Positions 40,305-48,239 of a stretch of 64,000 nucleotides of DNA are shown in pieces. The stretch comes from a virus. Every line of letters starts with the position of its first letter. The stretch's first letter is position 1. Both the position numbers and the translations under genes were made by a program. The notes under the pieces are model-generated. The model saw only the letters and a list, made by a program, of their open reading frames with translations, was not told where the DNA came from and ran no database searches. The stretch covers positions 1-64,000 of IMG/VR virus record IMGVR_UViG_3300045973_000675; one strand, written 5' to 3'.

Positions 40305-41305
40305 GTTTCCCCGCTAGGGTTGGTGTCGCAAAGTCCCCAGCGCATGCACCCAGCGTCCCCTGGGGCTGCGGCGAACATTTCGACCTGGTCTTCGTTCTGG
40401 TCATTGCGCGACCACTCGACTACGGCATCGATCGGGATGCAGGGGCGCTTGCCGTCCTTATTCCGCGTCGATTGCTGAAACCAGGTCGGAGGAACGAATG
40501 GCCCAATCAGACGGTCGCGCTTCTTCTCCCAGCGCTTGTGCTTGGTGGCGTCTTCGATGGGTGGCTCCAGGTCAGGGTTGGCCAGCCACGCGGCGCGGTC
40601 CCGCTCGTATCGAGCGTGTGCGACTGGGAGCACACGCTCCTCAAGCGCGCGAATCCTGTCAATGCGAACCGGGTCGATGTCCGCCATCAATCGAATCTCG
40701 CCCTTGCGCGCGAAGATGCATGGCCAGCACCCAACCCGATTCGCACCGGCCAGGTAGAGCGGATTCGGCCGCAGCCCGTACTTGGTGTGCATGTCGATGA
40801 CCGCTTGTTCGGACCACGTGATCAATGGGCGCCACACCTCACAGTCGAAACCGTCGGACCACTCCCACTCTTTCATCCCAGAGCGCGCCTTGCTCTCGGC
40901 TGCCCGAATTCCGACGGCATTCACGCAGTCCTCGCCGGCATCGACAAGACCGTTTAGGTATTCCTGCATCGGGAACACCTTCAACTCCTCGGTGCAGAAG
41001 CGGATCTCGCGCGACGGGAACATGCCCTTGCTGGCGATCAACTCCTCCATTTGCAACGGGGCGCTAATCTCGGTGATTGGCCCCAGCATCGCAGTCAGGG
41101 GACCGCGTAGGTATTCGTAGGTCCAGGGGTGCTCCCACCCGGTGTCCATGAATACCATCTCGAATTCGATTCCAAGCTCCTTGAGCAGGAGGCACATGGC
41201 CGCCGAGTCTTTGCCGCCACTCACGGAGACGACGACACGCCGGCCGGCCAGGCGCTTAATCAGCTCTCGAACTTGTTCGGTATCCATATTTGGAAAGGCG
41301 CTCAA
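40301..41305 (-). CDS. PAPS reductase-like/DndC-like ATP pyrophosphatase
   Basis: The product has about 334 residues. The start chosen is TTG 41305, because AGGAG lies 7 bases upstream and the small gene at 41322 ends just before; ATG 41287 is an alternative. VVVSVSGGKDSAAMCLLL is the ATP-pyrophosphatase P-loop (SGGKDS). ICTEELKVFPM and GANRVGCWPC provide Cys and substrate regions. Relatives activate sulfate or, as DndC, take part in DNA phosphorothioation. The substrate here is unknown. Confidence 0.75.
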   Translation of the reverse strand: MSAFPNMDTEQVRELIKRLAGRRVVVSVSGGKDSAAMCLLLKELGIEFEMVFMDTGWEHPWTYEYLRGPLTAMLGPITEISAPLQMEELIASKGMFPSREIRFCTEELKVFPMQEYLNGLVDAGEDCVNAVGIRAAESKARSGMKEWEWSDGFDCEVWRPLITWSEQAVIDMHTKYGLRPNPLYLAGANRVGCWPCIFARKGEIRLMADIDPVRIDRIRALEERVLPVAHARYERDRAAWLANPDLEPPIEDATKHKRWEKKRDRLIGPFVPPTWFQQSTRNKDGKRPCIPIDAVVEWSRNDQNEDQVEMFAAAPGDAGCMRWGLCDTNPSGET

Positions 41306-41321
41306 CTTCGTACTCCTATCG

Positions 41322-41489
41322 TCACTGCGTGCAATTGCGGCCACACCGAGGGCATTTCAACCCACAAGCCCAGCCGGTGCCTTTGCAGGTTTCCAGGCAG
41401 TCGTCGGGCAGGGCGTGGCCGAACCAGGCGCAATGGGCAAGTCGGCATTCCTGGACCACAAGGGCCAGCCAAAGGCGAATCCTCTTCAC
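41322..41489 (-). CDS. 55-residue Cys-rich protein
   Basis: GTG 41489 overlaps the TGA of the upstream gene (GTGA). The product has eight Cys (CRLAHC, CLETCKGTGWACGLKCPRCG), suggesting one or two zinc sites. This gene is short and fills what looks like a 180-base gap. Function unknown. Confidence 0.5.
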   Translation of the reverse strand: MKRIRLWLALVVQECRLAHCAWFGHALPDDCLETCKGTGWACGLKCPRCGRNCTQ

Positions 41490-42046
41490 GACGACTTCTT
41501 GCCCCGCGATTTCTTGGTCTTCTTCGCTGGCGCTTTTGGCTTCATGAATTCTCGTCGCGTTTCCCGATCTTTAAGCGCATCCGGAAGAGGAAACTCGTAG
41601 CCGTCCAGGTACAGTTTGCCCGTCGTCGTGAGACCAGCGGGCAGAGCGTGGGCGTAGCCGCGCAGGTCCAGGTTGCCATGGATCGTTTTCATGTCTTCCG
41701 GGATCCAAGCCTCCCCATTGCGGTACCACATGACCAATCCGCCTTCACCACGCGTCTCGAAGATCGTCGCCAGCATTGCGGTTCGATTTACAAAACGCTC
41801 GATCAGCATGGCCTTGATCGTTTTTGCCATCGCAGGATCCGCGTAGCGCACAGTGAGCGAATCGTGATTCTCGCCCGTCCACTCGACTTCTGCACCGCCC
41901 TTGATACCCCACCCAGCGCGCGCGTTGCCGTTACTATTAATTCCGGGTGCCGCGTACAGGTGCAGCGGCCCATCCGTTGTTGCCAATGCAGATGCGAATT
42001 CACTCATTGACGACTCCAGTGCAATTAACGATGCCTTTACGCACAT
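41486..42046 (-). CDS. hypothetical protein with leucine-rich-like segment
   Basis: The product has 186 residues from ATG 42046, with GGAAAGGA upstream; it overlaps the previous stop by 10 bases. The segment GNLDLRGYAHALPAGLTTTG followed by KLYLDGYEFPLPDAL looks like leucine-rich repeat units. The C-terminus is Lys-rich (KKTKKSRGKKSS). Role unknown. Confidence 0.45.
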   Translation of the reverse strand: MCVKASLIALESSMSEFASALATTDGPLHLYAAPGINSNGNARAGWGIKGGAEVEWTGENHDSLTVRYADPAMAKTIKAMLIERFVNRTAMLATIFETRGEGGLVMWYRNGEAWIPEDMKTIHGNLDLRGYAHALPAGLTTTGKLYLDGYEFPLPDALKDRETRREFMKPKAPAKKTKKSRGKKSS

Positions 42047-42507
42047 GTTTTCCTTTCCACTTTCGGCCAAATCACCGGCGCGCCCTTCACCGCGGGCAAC
42101 CTTTCCGCGATCATTCCCGCCACCTGGGCCACCTCTGCCTGCAAGTCCTCGTGACGATCAACGCTATGGCAGGCACGAATTGCGTCCGTGTTGTTCTTGC
42201 GTCCGAGCGCCTTTGCCGTTTCGCCGTAGCTGTAGCCATTCGCCCGCAATAGCCACGCGGCGGCCCGTCGCGCCCGTGACACCGTCGAGGTGCGGCCGTC
42301 GCCAAGCAGGTCGTCGAGCGCGACGTCGAAGTGCTCGCACGTGCATTCCAGGATCAGTTGTCTGGGTCGACGCTCAATTTGCCCGCGCACCGAAAGCGCG
42401 AACGCCCGCATGGCCACGGCCATCCCGGCCTCTTCGCTGCCCAATTCGGCGCTGGCGAAGCGAAAGGTGGCGAGAACGGCCGCTATGTCGACGCGGGGCA
42501 CGGGCAT
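42037..42507 (-). CDS. DnaA domain-IV-like DNA-binding protein 1
   Basis: The product has 156 residues from ATG 42507. HFDVALDDLLGDGRTSTVSR followed by ARRAAAWLLRANGYSYGETA, then KALGRKNNTDAIRACHSVDR, follows the DnaA C-terminal domain that binds DnaA boxes; the DHTTV signature is altered to NNTDAI. There is no AAA+ domain, so it binds DNA without ATP control. A second such protein lies at 48331. Confidence 0.65.
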   Translation of the reverse strand: MPVPRVDIAAVLATFRFASAELGSEEAGMAVAMRAFALSVRGQIERRPRQLILECTCEHFDVALDDLLGDGRTSTVSRARRAAAWLLRANGYSYGETAKALGRKNNTDAIRACHSVDRHEDLQAEVAQVAGMIAERLPAVKGAPVIWPKVERKTCA

Positions 42508-42511
42508 GCTC

Positions 42512-42940
42512 CTAGGAGTTGTGCGGATGCGCGCCCGATGCGTAGCCGGTGTGGCGCGGGCTTTTCGGTTGACGGTTGCGCTTCGCCGCCAAGTCGATGG
42601 CCAGCGGTAATGTCGGTTTCGGATCCATGCGCGTCCCGCCACCCGTTCGCCTTCCACCCGGCATCACTGCGAACTGATCAACCACACCCAAGAAGCGAGG
42701 CATGCCGAACTTGCGCCCGATGCGCTCGGCCTTACTTCTCCAATTGGGACAACCGCCCTTGGCCACGTGCGGATTCTTCCCTGCCGAAGCGAAGCGACGT
42801 GTGTGCCGATTACCGTGCGGATGCGTCTCATTCATGATTGGCTGGAACATGGCGCGAGCGTCGTTCTTTGGAAGCTCTCCGCGAGTGATCATCCTGGCGA
42901 AATGGCGAGCGTTCGCCTTGCGTTGCTGTCGTGTTTTCAT
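42512..42940 (-). CDS. hypothetical basic protein
   Basis: The product has 142 residues, rich in Arg, Lys, His and Pro (MKTRQQRKANARHFARMITR). A Shine-Dalgarno-like AGGAG lies upstream. Probably nucleic-acid-binding, but no family recognised. Confidence 0.45.
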   Translation of the reverse strand: MKTRQQRKANARHFARMITRGELPKNDARAMFQPIMNETHPHGNRHTRRFASAGKNPHVAKGGCPNWRSKAERIGRKFGMPRFLGVVDQFAVMPGGRRTGGGTRMDPKPTLPLAIDLAAKRNRQPKSPRHTGYASGAHPHNS

Positions 42941-42970
42941 GGTTCTCCTGATTGGTGTGACGTTTTGTGC

Positions 42971-43207
42971 TTACGCACTTCCGAGCCTCGCCCCATCGGG
43001 CGCGCGACGCTGTGGTGACGACTGCGACAGCCCGGCCGCGGCCCCGCTGCCGATGCCACGTTGGAGCGTAAATAGGGCGAAGCGCATGCCGTCGAGGAAG
43101 GCGTTCTTGCGTGGCTGCCTTGCCAGGTACTCGTCGAGGTTGCGACCTTGCGCTTTGATCAGCGTCTCGATGTCGGCGGCGGTGGTGCGAGAGGGCGGTT
43201 TCTTCAT
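42971..43207 (-). CDS. small hypothetical protein
   Basis: The product has 78 residues. It starts MKKPPSRTTAADIETLIKAQ and is basic and helical. The ATG overlaps the preceding TGA (ATGA). Upstream of the next gene the sequence GTGTGACGTTTTGTGC (42957-42972) resembles the iteron core at 38563. Confidence 0.4.
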   Translation of the reverse strand: MKKPPSRTTAADIETLIKAQGRNLDEYLARQPRKNAFLDGMRFALFTLQRGIGSGAAAGLSQSSPQRRAPDGARLGSA

Positions 43208-43368
43208 TGCTGGTCTCCAATTGAAAAGTTAGGCACCACTCCGCGTGTTGAGATTGGGGCAGTCCCGGAATGGGGTGCCTCCGGAGCGGTGCCTGGGATA
43301 TCGGAATCGTCGAGAAATTGCGGCCAGTCGTCCCAACAGGTGAGGCCGCTGATGTCACAGTCGAACAT
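43204..43368 (-). CDS. 54-residue acidic protein
   Basis: ATG 43368 overlaps the Dcm-type stop (TGATG). The product is MFDCDISGLTCWDDWPQFLD followed by a Pro/Ser-rich end. Conserved Cys and Trp suggest a fold, but no family is known. The longer frame upstream would read into the methylase gene and is unlikely. Confidence 0.4.
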   Translation of the reverse strand: MFDCDISGLTCWDDWPQFLDDSDIPGTAPEAPHSGTAPISTRGVVPNFSIGDQQ

Positions 43369-45038
43369 CACGCCACCGCCGCCATTCCAAATACCTCGCG
43401 GCGCTCCAGCACCACGGCCTTGATTAGCGCCTTGACCGTGCCCACCGGGCAAGCGTTGCCGATCATCTTGACGGCATCGCGCTTCGTGAGGGGCGAGCCG
43501 TCGGCTTTCTCCCAGCGGTACCAGGAAGGGAAGCCCATCGCGAGGGCGAGCTCGCGCGGTTCGAGCATGCGCAGGCCAATGTCCGTGATGACGTAGCTCG
43601 CGCCATCGATGTCGACCGTGACCAGGCCGTGCCTAGCGATGGTCGTCACCGTATGCAAGGGAATTTCGGGCGACTGGTGCTGGCCGCGCGTGCCGTAGTA
43701 GTGGGTGAGAAATGCGGCGACCAACTTTGCGCGCGGCCCGCCTGCCTGGTCCAGGTCAACCTTGGCGACTGCGTGGTGGTCGACGGCGGTCACCGATCCC
43801 AAAGGACTATTGGGGCTCAGTCCAGGTGGAATCTCTCCATTGGGACCGCCGCCGTAGTGCTTCGCCAGAAACGCGGCCACGAGCGCGTGGTTGTTACCGC
43901 CGGCGTGGATCGTGCGCAGCGGTTCGGTCGCAGGTGCTACGCGCGGTTCATGGCGTCCGACATGCTCTCCGTGGGCCAATCCTGCGATGAATGGAGTGAC
44001 GATTCCAGCGTGGTTCCCGCCCGCCGATACGGTGCGCAGCGGTTCGTCGAGGCCGCCGGCCGCGCTGGCGATATGGCTGTCTTCACCACCGCGGAAGTTC
44101 ACGACGAACGGCTCGACGGTCGGCACTACCGCGCCAAGTCCGCTGCCTGACGTGATGGTGCGCATCGGATCCTTTGGATCGTAAACGTACTGCCCGCGGC
44201 CGGTCGTTCCCGCGTAGGCCGTGTTCACGATGAACGGCTTACCGTTGAGCACGAATCTAACAACTCCGGTGGCGATCCTGCGCAGCGTTGCCTCGGCCAG
44301 CAGCTTCTTGCGGTCGAAGATGCTTCGGCACGGTAGCGACCAGTCGATACACTCGGCAGCCGTGCGCCAGGGCAACAGTCCTTCGCCGCCGGCCTTGCGT
44401 GGATCGTGGTGGCTGGGCTCCGGCCACACGACCGGATGCCCATCGCGCGCCGCCTGCAGAAAGAACCGCCGGCGGGTCGTGGGGTCGCCGTAGTCGGCGG
44501 CGCACAGGACGCGCCACTCGACCTGGTAACCGAGCTTGCGCAGGTCATCCACGAAGGCGCGGAAGTCTTCACCCTTGCGTGCCTTGATGGGCTGGCCGTG
44601 CTCGTCGAGTGGTCCCCAGTCCATGAACTCGGCCACGTTCTCGACCAGCAGCACGTCGACCTTAGCCACGCGCAGCCAGCGGTCAACTACCTCCCAGGCG
44701 TGCGAGCGCTGCTGTTCCTCTCGCGGCTTGCCGCCCCGGGCCCGACTATGGTGCACACACGAGGGCGAGGCCCAGAGCAGGTCGATGTGCCTCAGGCCGT
44801 ACGTGGCGGCCGTCACCTGTGTGATGTCCTCTTGATGGACGGAGATCCAGGGCAGGTTGCGGCCATGCGTGCCCACGGCCAGATCCCAGTGGTTGATCGC
44901 GTGCGACGGAATGTCACGCGACGGGATGCCAAGCTCCTCGAGGGCGAGGTGCTTGCCAACGGATTCACCACCGCCACCGCAGAAAAGGGAAACCGTCGAG
45001 GCCGTCGCGATGCGCTGCCGCTGGGCGCGGGCGCTCAT
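43368..45038 (-). CDS. DNA cytosine-5 methyltransferase
   Basis: The product has 556 residues. C5 MTase motifs are clear: LFCGGGGES (18-26, motif I), SPSC (91-94, motif IV with Cys94 nucleophile), VENV (132-135, motif VI), TRRRFFL (motif VIII) and IGNACPV near the C-terminus (motif X). The region between VIII and X is long and contains repeated PLRT-AGGNHA-like segments, which probably form the target-recognition domain. Likely blocks host restriction. Confidence 0.9.
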   Translation of the reverse strand: MSARAQRQRIATASTVSLFCGGGGESVGKHLALEELGIPSRDIPSHAINHWDLAVGTHGRNLPWISVHQEDITQVTAATYGLRHIDLLWASPSCVHHSRARGGKPREEQQRSHAWEVVDRWLRVAKVDVLLVENVAEFMDWGPLDEHGQPIKARKGEDFRAFVDDLRKLGYQVEWRVLCAADYGDPTTRRRFFLQAARDGHPVVWPEPSHHDPRKAGGEGLLPWRTAAECIDWSLPCRSIFDRKKLLAEATLRRIATGVVRFVLNGKPFIVNTAYAGTTGRGQYVYDPKDPMRTITSGSGLGAVVPTVEPFVVNFRGGEDSHIASAAGGLDEPLRTVSAGGNHAGIVTPFIAGLAHGEHVGRHEPRVAPATEPLRTIHAGGNNHALVAAFLAKHYGGGPNGEIPPGLSPNSPLGSVTAVDHHAVAKVDLDQAGGPRAKLVAAFLTHYYGTRGQHQSPEIPLHTVTTIARHGLVTVDIDGASYVITDIGLRMLEPRELALAMGFPSWYRWEKADGSPLTKRDAVKMIGNACPVGTVKALIKAVVLERREVFGMAAVA

Positions 45039-45286
45039 CGTGGCGACCTCGCGGCGAACATGGCGAAGAGAGCGCGCACCCGCTTGCGCAGGGAACGCTT
45101 GGGCTTGACGTGGGCTGGGGTTGCGGCCTTGAGCAGGTACGGTCGACCCGACGGCTTGAGTAGAACACGCGGCCCCCTGACCCTTCCCAGGTCACTTACC
45201 TCGTAGCGTGGAAACCCGGCCACCGGGCGCCACTCTTCCGCTTCTACGTCGTTCGTTTGGCGCGCCAAAGCACCCGCGACCGCCAC
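45035..45286 (-). CDS. NUMOD4-domain protein lacking HNH
   Basis: The product has about 83 residues from GTG 45286; a TTG 18 bases later is also possible. EEWRPVAGFPRYEVSDLGRV is the NUMOD4 pattern usually placed before an HNH domain in homing endonucleases. No HNH follows, only a basic tail (KPKRSLRKRVRALF). It may be a truncated homing gene or DNA-binding remnant. The longer frame upstream crosses attP and is unlikely. Confidence 0.4.
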   Translation of the reverse strand: MAVAGALARQTNDVEAEEWRPVAGFPRYEVSDLGRVRGPRVLLKPSGRPYLLKAATPAHVKPKRSLRKRVRALFAMFAARSPR

Positions 45287-45592
45287 AACATTGCGGGACG
45301 GTTCGGTTAGCTCAGCGCGCCCGACATGACTCGAACATGTAACCCCCGGCTTCGTAGTTCCGAACACCAGGCAGTCGTGGATCTCTCGCGCGCCCGAGGG
45401 GCCACTTGCTCCAACCGATTCGACTCCCAGCGGATCAGGTTGTGGACAAGATGCTACTGGGGGAGGAACACTCGAAGAAGCGAGTGGCCTCTCTGGCACG
45501 CGAAAATCTAAAGCAGCAACCTTATCCACGTATCCAAGGTGGACCCGTTGCGATTCGCTGTCAAGATACTTTCTGGTATCCCGGAACTTTTT
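45287..45592. other. non-coding attP region between integrase and the NUMOD4 gene
   Basis: About 306 bases without a gene that I can support. It holds the tRNA-like attP core (45316-45357) and then ~235 bases before the integrase stop; the expected home of integrase arm-type sites. AT-rich words such as GATACTTTCTGGTATC (45562-45577) are noted but not proven. Confidence 0.45.
45316..45357 (-). other. attP: attP core: 3' half of tRNA-Arg(ACG)
   Basis: On the minus strand, read from 45357, CTACGAA is the tRNA-Arg ACG anticodon loop, followed by GCCGG (stem), GGGTT (variable), ACATG-TTCGAGT-CATGT (T-arm with all invariant bases) and CGGGCGC (acceptor), then discriminator G. The 5' half of the tRNA is not present upstream. 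This is the standard form of an attP that restores a tRNA gene on integration. It lies downstream of the integrase on the same strand. Confidence 0.75.
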
Positions 45593-46597
45593 CTACAGTT
45601 CTGCTCTCGCCGGCCTTCCCTTGATCGCGTTGACCATCATCTCGTTCGTCGGCCTGATGTAGTGGCGCGTGTCTACCGTTGGCCGGCGCGCCCCGATGAA
45701 AGTGCCGTCGATGGCAAACTCCGGGCTGCCAGCGTGGCCCTGCGCGATCCTGATGTAGCTTTCCGTGTAGCCCCTGGCGGCGAGCATCGAAGCGAAAGAC
45801 CGGCGCAGATCGCGGCTTGGGCACACGCGCGGCATCTCGCAGCGGTCGCTCGCGGAGTTGAACGCTTTGGACAACCCCCACACCCTCCCCAGGATGAGCG
45901 ATTCAGTCGATCCCGGTTCGGCAAGAATTTCGGTGGCCGCCTTCTGTAGCTCTTCCTCCATTGGAATCCAGCACGGCTTGCAGCTCGGGTATTTGTGGTT
46001 GCGCCGCCAGAAGCGACCGCGGGCGATCACGTTGCCATCGTCGTCCTTCCACTCGTAGAGAGGATCGAGCATCCACCGGGCAAACGTCCAGATGTCCGTC
46101 GAGTGGTGGCCGGTCCACATCGCCAGATCCGCGTAGGTGCGGAAGCGACCGCACATCGCCAGTCGCAGCCGATTGAATTCGGCAACACCAAGTGCCCGCT
46201 GGCCAGGCCTGCCATCGTTCTTGATGAACGGAAGATCGGGAACCTCGTCGCGCTTGATGATCTTCCTTCCCGCCGCGTACTTGATGGCCGCGCGCAAGTG
46301 CCAGAAGCGTTTTTTGATGGTCACACCCATCATTCCACGCCCCATCGGCCCCTCTTTCGCCAACGCCGATTCGAGCTCTTCGAGGCCAATGGAGTCGATG
46401 GGGCACGACTCTCCGAAGACACCAAGAAGCCAGTTTTCCTTCTCGCCATAGTCGCGCAATGTCTCCTCTGCCAGATGCGGCGCTTTCATCCGCTTGTACG
46501 CCGACAGAGCCTCCTTGAGCGTCCCGCGCGGCCAGAATTGCAACTCCATCTGGTAGGGGCTCGAATTCCGGGCAAAGCTACGCTGTACCGTCTGCAT
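45593..46597 (-). CDS. int: tyrosine integrase
   Basis: The product has 334 residues from ATG 46597, with AGGAG 7 bases upstream. The C-terminal domain shows CPSRDLRRSFASMLAARGYT (box II, Arg265), QGHAG (His288) and RHYIRP (nucleophile Tyr313). The first catalytic Arg is not obvious: the usual TGxR position reads TGHHSTDIW. Box II has Arg where His is usual. It integrates the phage at a tRNA-Arg gene, as shown by the attP next to it. Confidence 0.8.
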   Translation of the reverse strand: MQTVQRSFARNSSPYQMELQFWPRGTLKEALSAYKRMKAPHLAEETLRDYGEKENWLLGVFGESCPIDSIGLEELESALAKEGPMGRGMMGVTIKKRFWHLRAAIKYAAGRKIIKRDEVPDLPFIKNDGRPGQRALGVAEFNRLRLAMCGRFRTYADLAMWTGHHSTDIWTFARWMLDPLYEWKDDDGNVIARGRFWRRNHKYPSCKPCWIPMEEELQKAATEILAEPGSTESLILGRVWGLSKAFNSASDRCEMPRVCPSRDLRRSFASMLAARGYTESYIRIAQGHAGSPEFAIDGTFIGARRPTVDTRHYIRPTNEMMVNAIKGRPARAEL

Positions 46598-46697
46598 GCT
46601 AGGTCTCCTGGTTTTCGGGGAAATGCGCGCTCTACTCCTGCACGACATCCCTGGTAACGAGGCCCGGCGCACTGGCGCAATGACTACGCCGCTGGGC

Positions 46698-46725
46698 ACC
46701 ATATGCCTCACTCACTGCGTGTCAA
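46698..46725 (-). promoter_or_regulatory. candidate integrase promoter
   Basis: On the minus strand TTGACA (46725-46720) and TATGGT (46703-46698) are spaced by 16 bases; transcription would start ~95 bases before the int ATG. The surrounding 46598-46809 holds no supported gene. Confidence 0.45.
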
Positions 46726-46778
46726 CTATCACGGCGGAAAATCAACTGGTGTGCCGCGATACAGATCACACCCTAGAC

Positions 46779-46794
46779 TAGGGATATTATCCCT
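46779..46794. promoter_or_regulatory. palindromic operator candidate upstream of int
   Basis: AGGGATATTATCCCT (46780-46794) is a perfect 15-bp palindrome, extended by T at 46779. The minus-strand hexamer TTGACA (46799-46794) abuts it. The word TAGGGATA-Y-TA recurs at 47010, just before the RHH gene. Likely binding site of the RHH protein or another repressor. Confidence 0.45.
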
Positions 46795-46809
46795 GTCAAG
46801 CAGAAATCG

Positions 46810-47004
46810 TTACGGCTTTGACGGCCGCGCTTTCGGCATCATGCCCTTGCCTGTCCAACCGGACCGTCGCTGAATCCACTCCGACCGGGTGACTCCGGCC
46901 TTCGCCGCGAGCGCGTCCACCCTCGCCAGCGCGTCGACCGAAAACTTGACTGAGGTCGGAGGGACCTTGCGACCCATCCCTGCTGAAATGTAGCGATTGC
47001 CCAT
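46810..47004 (-). CDS. small ribbon-helix-helix-like protein
   Basis: The product has 64 residues from ATG 47004; ATG 46977 is an alternative start. VPPTSVKFSVDALARVDALA followed by AKAGVTRSEWIQRR is the strand-helix-helix pattern of Arc/CopG-type regulators. It is flanked by two TAGGGATA sites, one just upstream of its start and one at the int side. It may control its own gene and integrase. Confidence 0.55.
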   Translation of the reverse strand: MGNRYISAGMGRKVPPTSVKFSVDALARVDALAAKAGVTRSEWIQRRSGWTGKGMMPKARPSKP

Positions 47005-47009
47005 GCGGG

Positions 47010-47022
47010 TAGGGATACTACC
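47010..47022. promoter_or_regulatory. second TAGGGATA site, before the RHH gene
   Basis: TAGGGATACTACC (47010-47022) lies 6 bases upstream of ATG 47004. It matches the first eleven or so bases of the site at 46779 (TAGGGATATTATCC) with two changes. Candidate autoregulatory operator. Confidence 0.4.
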
Positions 47023-47048
47023 GAAGCGCCCGATCGTCCACGACGTGG

Positions 47049-47243
47049 CTACCCCTCCCCCGGATTCATCCGCCTGTCCGCAATCACGACGTCCGGGTCG
47101 GGCGACCCCACCGCGCACCCGACGTGACACACGTGGCGACGCGCATCCGAGAGCCTGGCCTCATTGTCCACGCGCAGCCAGCCTTCGAGGCGCCAGTTGA
47201 GCGGCGGGAGCATTCCAGGTGGTTGGCAAAGCGAGTCCGTCAC
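47049..47243 (-). CDS. small hypothetical protein
   Basis: The product has 64 residues from GTG 47243, which overlaps the upstream TGA (GTGA). Three Cys and three His near the middle (ARRHVCHVGC) could bind metal. No family recognised. Confidence 0.4.
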   Translation of the reverse strand: MTDSLCQPPGMLPPLNWRLEGWLRVDNEARLSDARRHVCHVGCAVGSPDPDVVIADRRMNPGEG

Positions 47244-47638
47244 GAGGCGATGCCCTCGCAGTGGTTCACCAGGCGAGCACTCCACAGTGCCTGGAACCTC
47301 GCCACCTGCTCGGACTGCCACGCGCGTCGACCTTCTCTGTCCATCCCTCGAAAAACGCCGGCCGCTGCGTGGAAATCACGGTGGGACTGTCTGCACATAG
47401 GCATCCCGCGTTCGTGGCCGGCCTTGGTCCCGAGCCCTCGATTCTGGGTGTCGTGGTGGACCTCGACGGGTGCTCGGCAGTGCTCGTGGCCGGGGGCACA
47501 GCAGGGGAGCGAGTGCAGCCAGTCGAGACGCTCGCGATCCTCGGGCGATGGCTGGCGGGGCTTGCGCGCTCGCTGGCGCATGGGCTTCGATCGGCGCATG
47601 GGCTTGCGCGCGCGAAGCTTGGCGTAACGACGGAGCAT
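47240..47638 (-). CDS. HNH-type nuclease (Ref/DUF968-like)
   Basis: The product has 132 residues. A basic start (RRYAKLRARKPMRRSKPMRQ) is followed by LPCCAPGHEHCRAPVEVHHD and PMCRQSHRDFH, which give paired Cys and the H-H motif of an HNH nuclease of the Ref/recombination-enhancing type. It overlaps the next gene by one base. Confidence 0.6.
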   Translation of the reverse strand: MLRRYAKLRARKPMRRSKPMRQRARKPRQPSPEDRERLDWLHSLPCCAPGHEHCRAPVEVHHDTQNRGLGTKAGHERGMPMCRQSHRDFHAAAGVFRGMDREGRRAWQSEQVARFQALWSARLVNHCEGIAS

Positions 47639-47940
47639 CAGCGCGACCTATTGGGCAGCCGAAAGAATCGGCGCAGCCATCGCAGCAGCCCTCCGCGTGA
47701 CTGGCCTCTGCGCCACCAGCACCGCATGTACTTGCGACGCATGTCGAATTGCTGGACAAAGCGCAGCCACCAACAATCGGGGCACAGCTCAGATTTCCAC
47801 TGTGGCGGGCGCATCTTGCAGCCTGGACACAGGAGGCCGTCGCTGGGGATGGCCAGGCTGGCGAGTTCGGCCTTGCGCTTCTCGCGTGCTGGCTTGCGCT
47901 TCAGGCGCTTTGCGATGGAGCGCTGGCGCTCGGTGGTCAT
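47638..47940 (-). CDS. small basic zinc-ribbon protein
   Basis: The product has 100 residues. LLCPGCKMRPPQWKSELCPD followed by CWWLRF forms a C4 zinc ribbon; both ends are strongly basic. Likely nucleic-acid-binding. Overlaps both neighbours. Confidence 0.45.
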   Translation of the reverse strand: MTTERQRSIAKRLKRKPAREKRKAELASLAIPSDGLLCPGCKMRPPQWKSELCPDCWWLRFVQQFDMRRKYMRCWWRRGQSRGGLLRWLRRFFRLPNRSR

Positions 47941-48239
47941 GTTCCAGCGTCCCGTTCTGCCGCTTCCAATTGCACGATCCGCGCCGCCGCCCTGGCATCA
48001 CCGCGAGCAATGACATCGGCGGCGTGTCTCGCGGACGTGATGACCTCACCACCGACAGTGCGTGAGGTTTTGAGCAGAGTCACGACTTCGGCGATTGCTT
48101 GGGCGTAGCCTTGCTCGCGCATGGCTTCGTTCTGCGCACGTAGGCGATCAATCTCCGTTGACAGTTCAGCCGCGATGCAGGGGAAGCAGTCGCCGAGCAC
48201 TAGGTCGGGATCTAGCCGTCCGCACTTCACACACTTCAT
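47937..48239 (-). CDS. zinc-finger plus coiled-coil protein
   Basis: The product has 100 residues from ATG 48239. MKCVKCGRLDPDLVLGDCFP followed by C gives a C4 zinc knuckle. After it comes a helical coil (ELSTEIDRLRAQNEAMREQ). Typical of small phage accessory proteins; role unknown. Confidence 0.45.
   Translation of the reverse strand: MKCVKCGRLDPDLVLGDCFPCIAAELSTEIDRLRAQNEAMREQGYAQAIAEVVTLLKTSRTVGGEVITSARHAADVIARGDARAAARIVQLEAAERDAGT

Noticed and set aside
45302-45315. D-arm-like word GGTTAGCTCAG on the plus strand beside attP
   Set aside because: It is on the opposite strand to the tRNA-Arg fragment and does not fold with it; no complete plus-strand tRNA can be built. Probably chance.
46596-46781. 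61-residue plus-strand frame in the integrase leader
   Set aside because: Covers the int promoter and operator candidates, has no RBS and no known motif.
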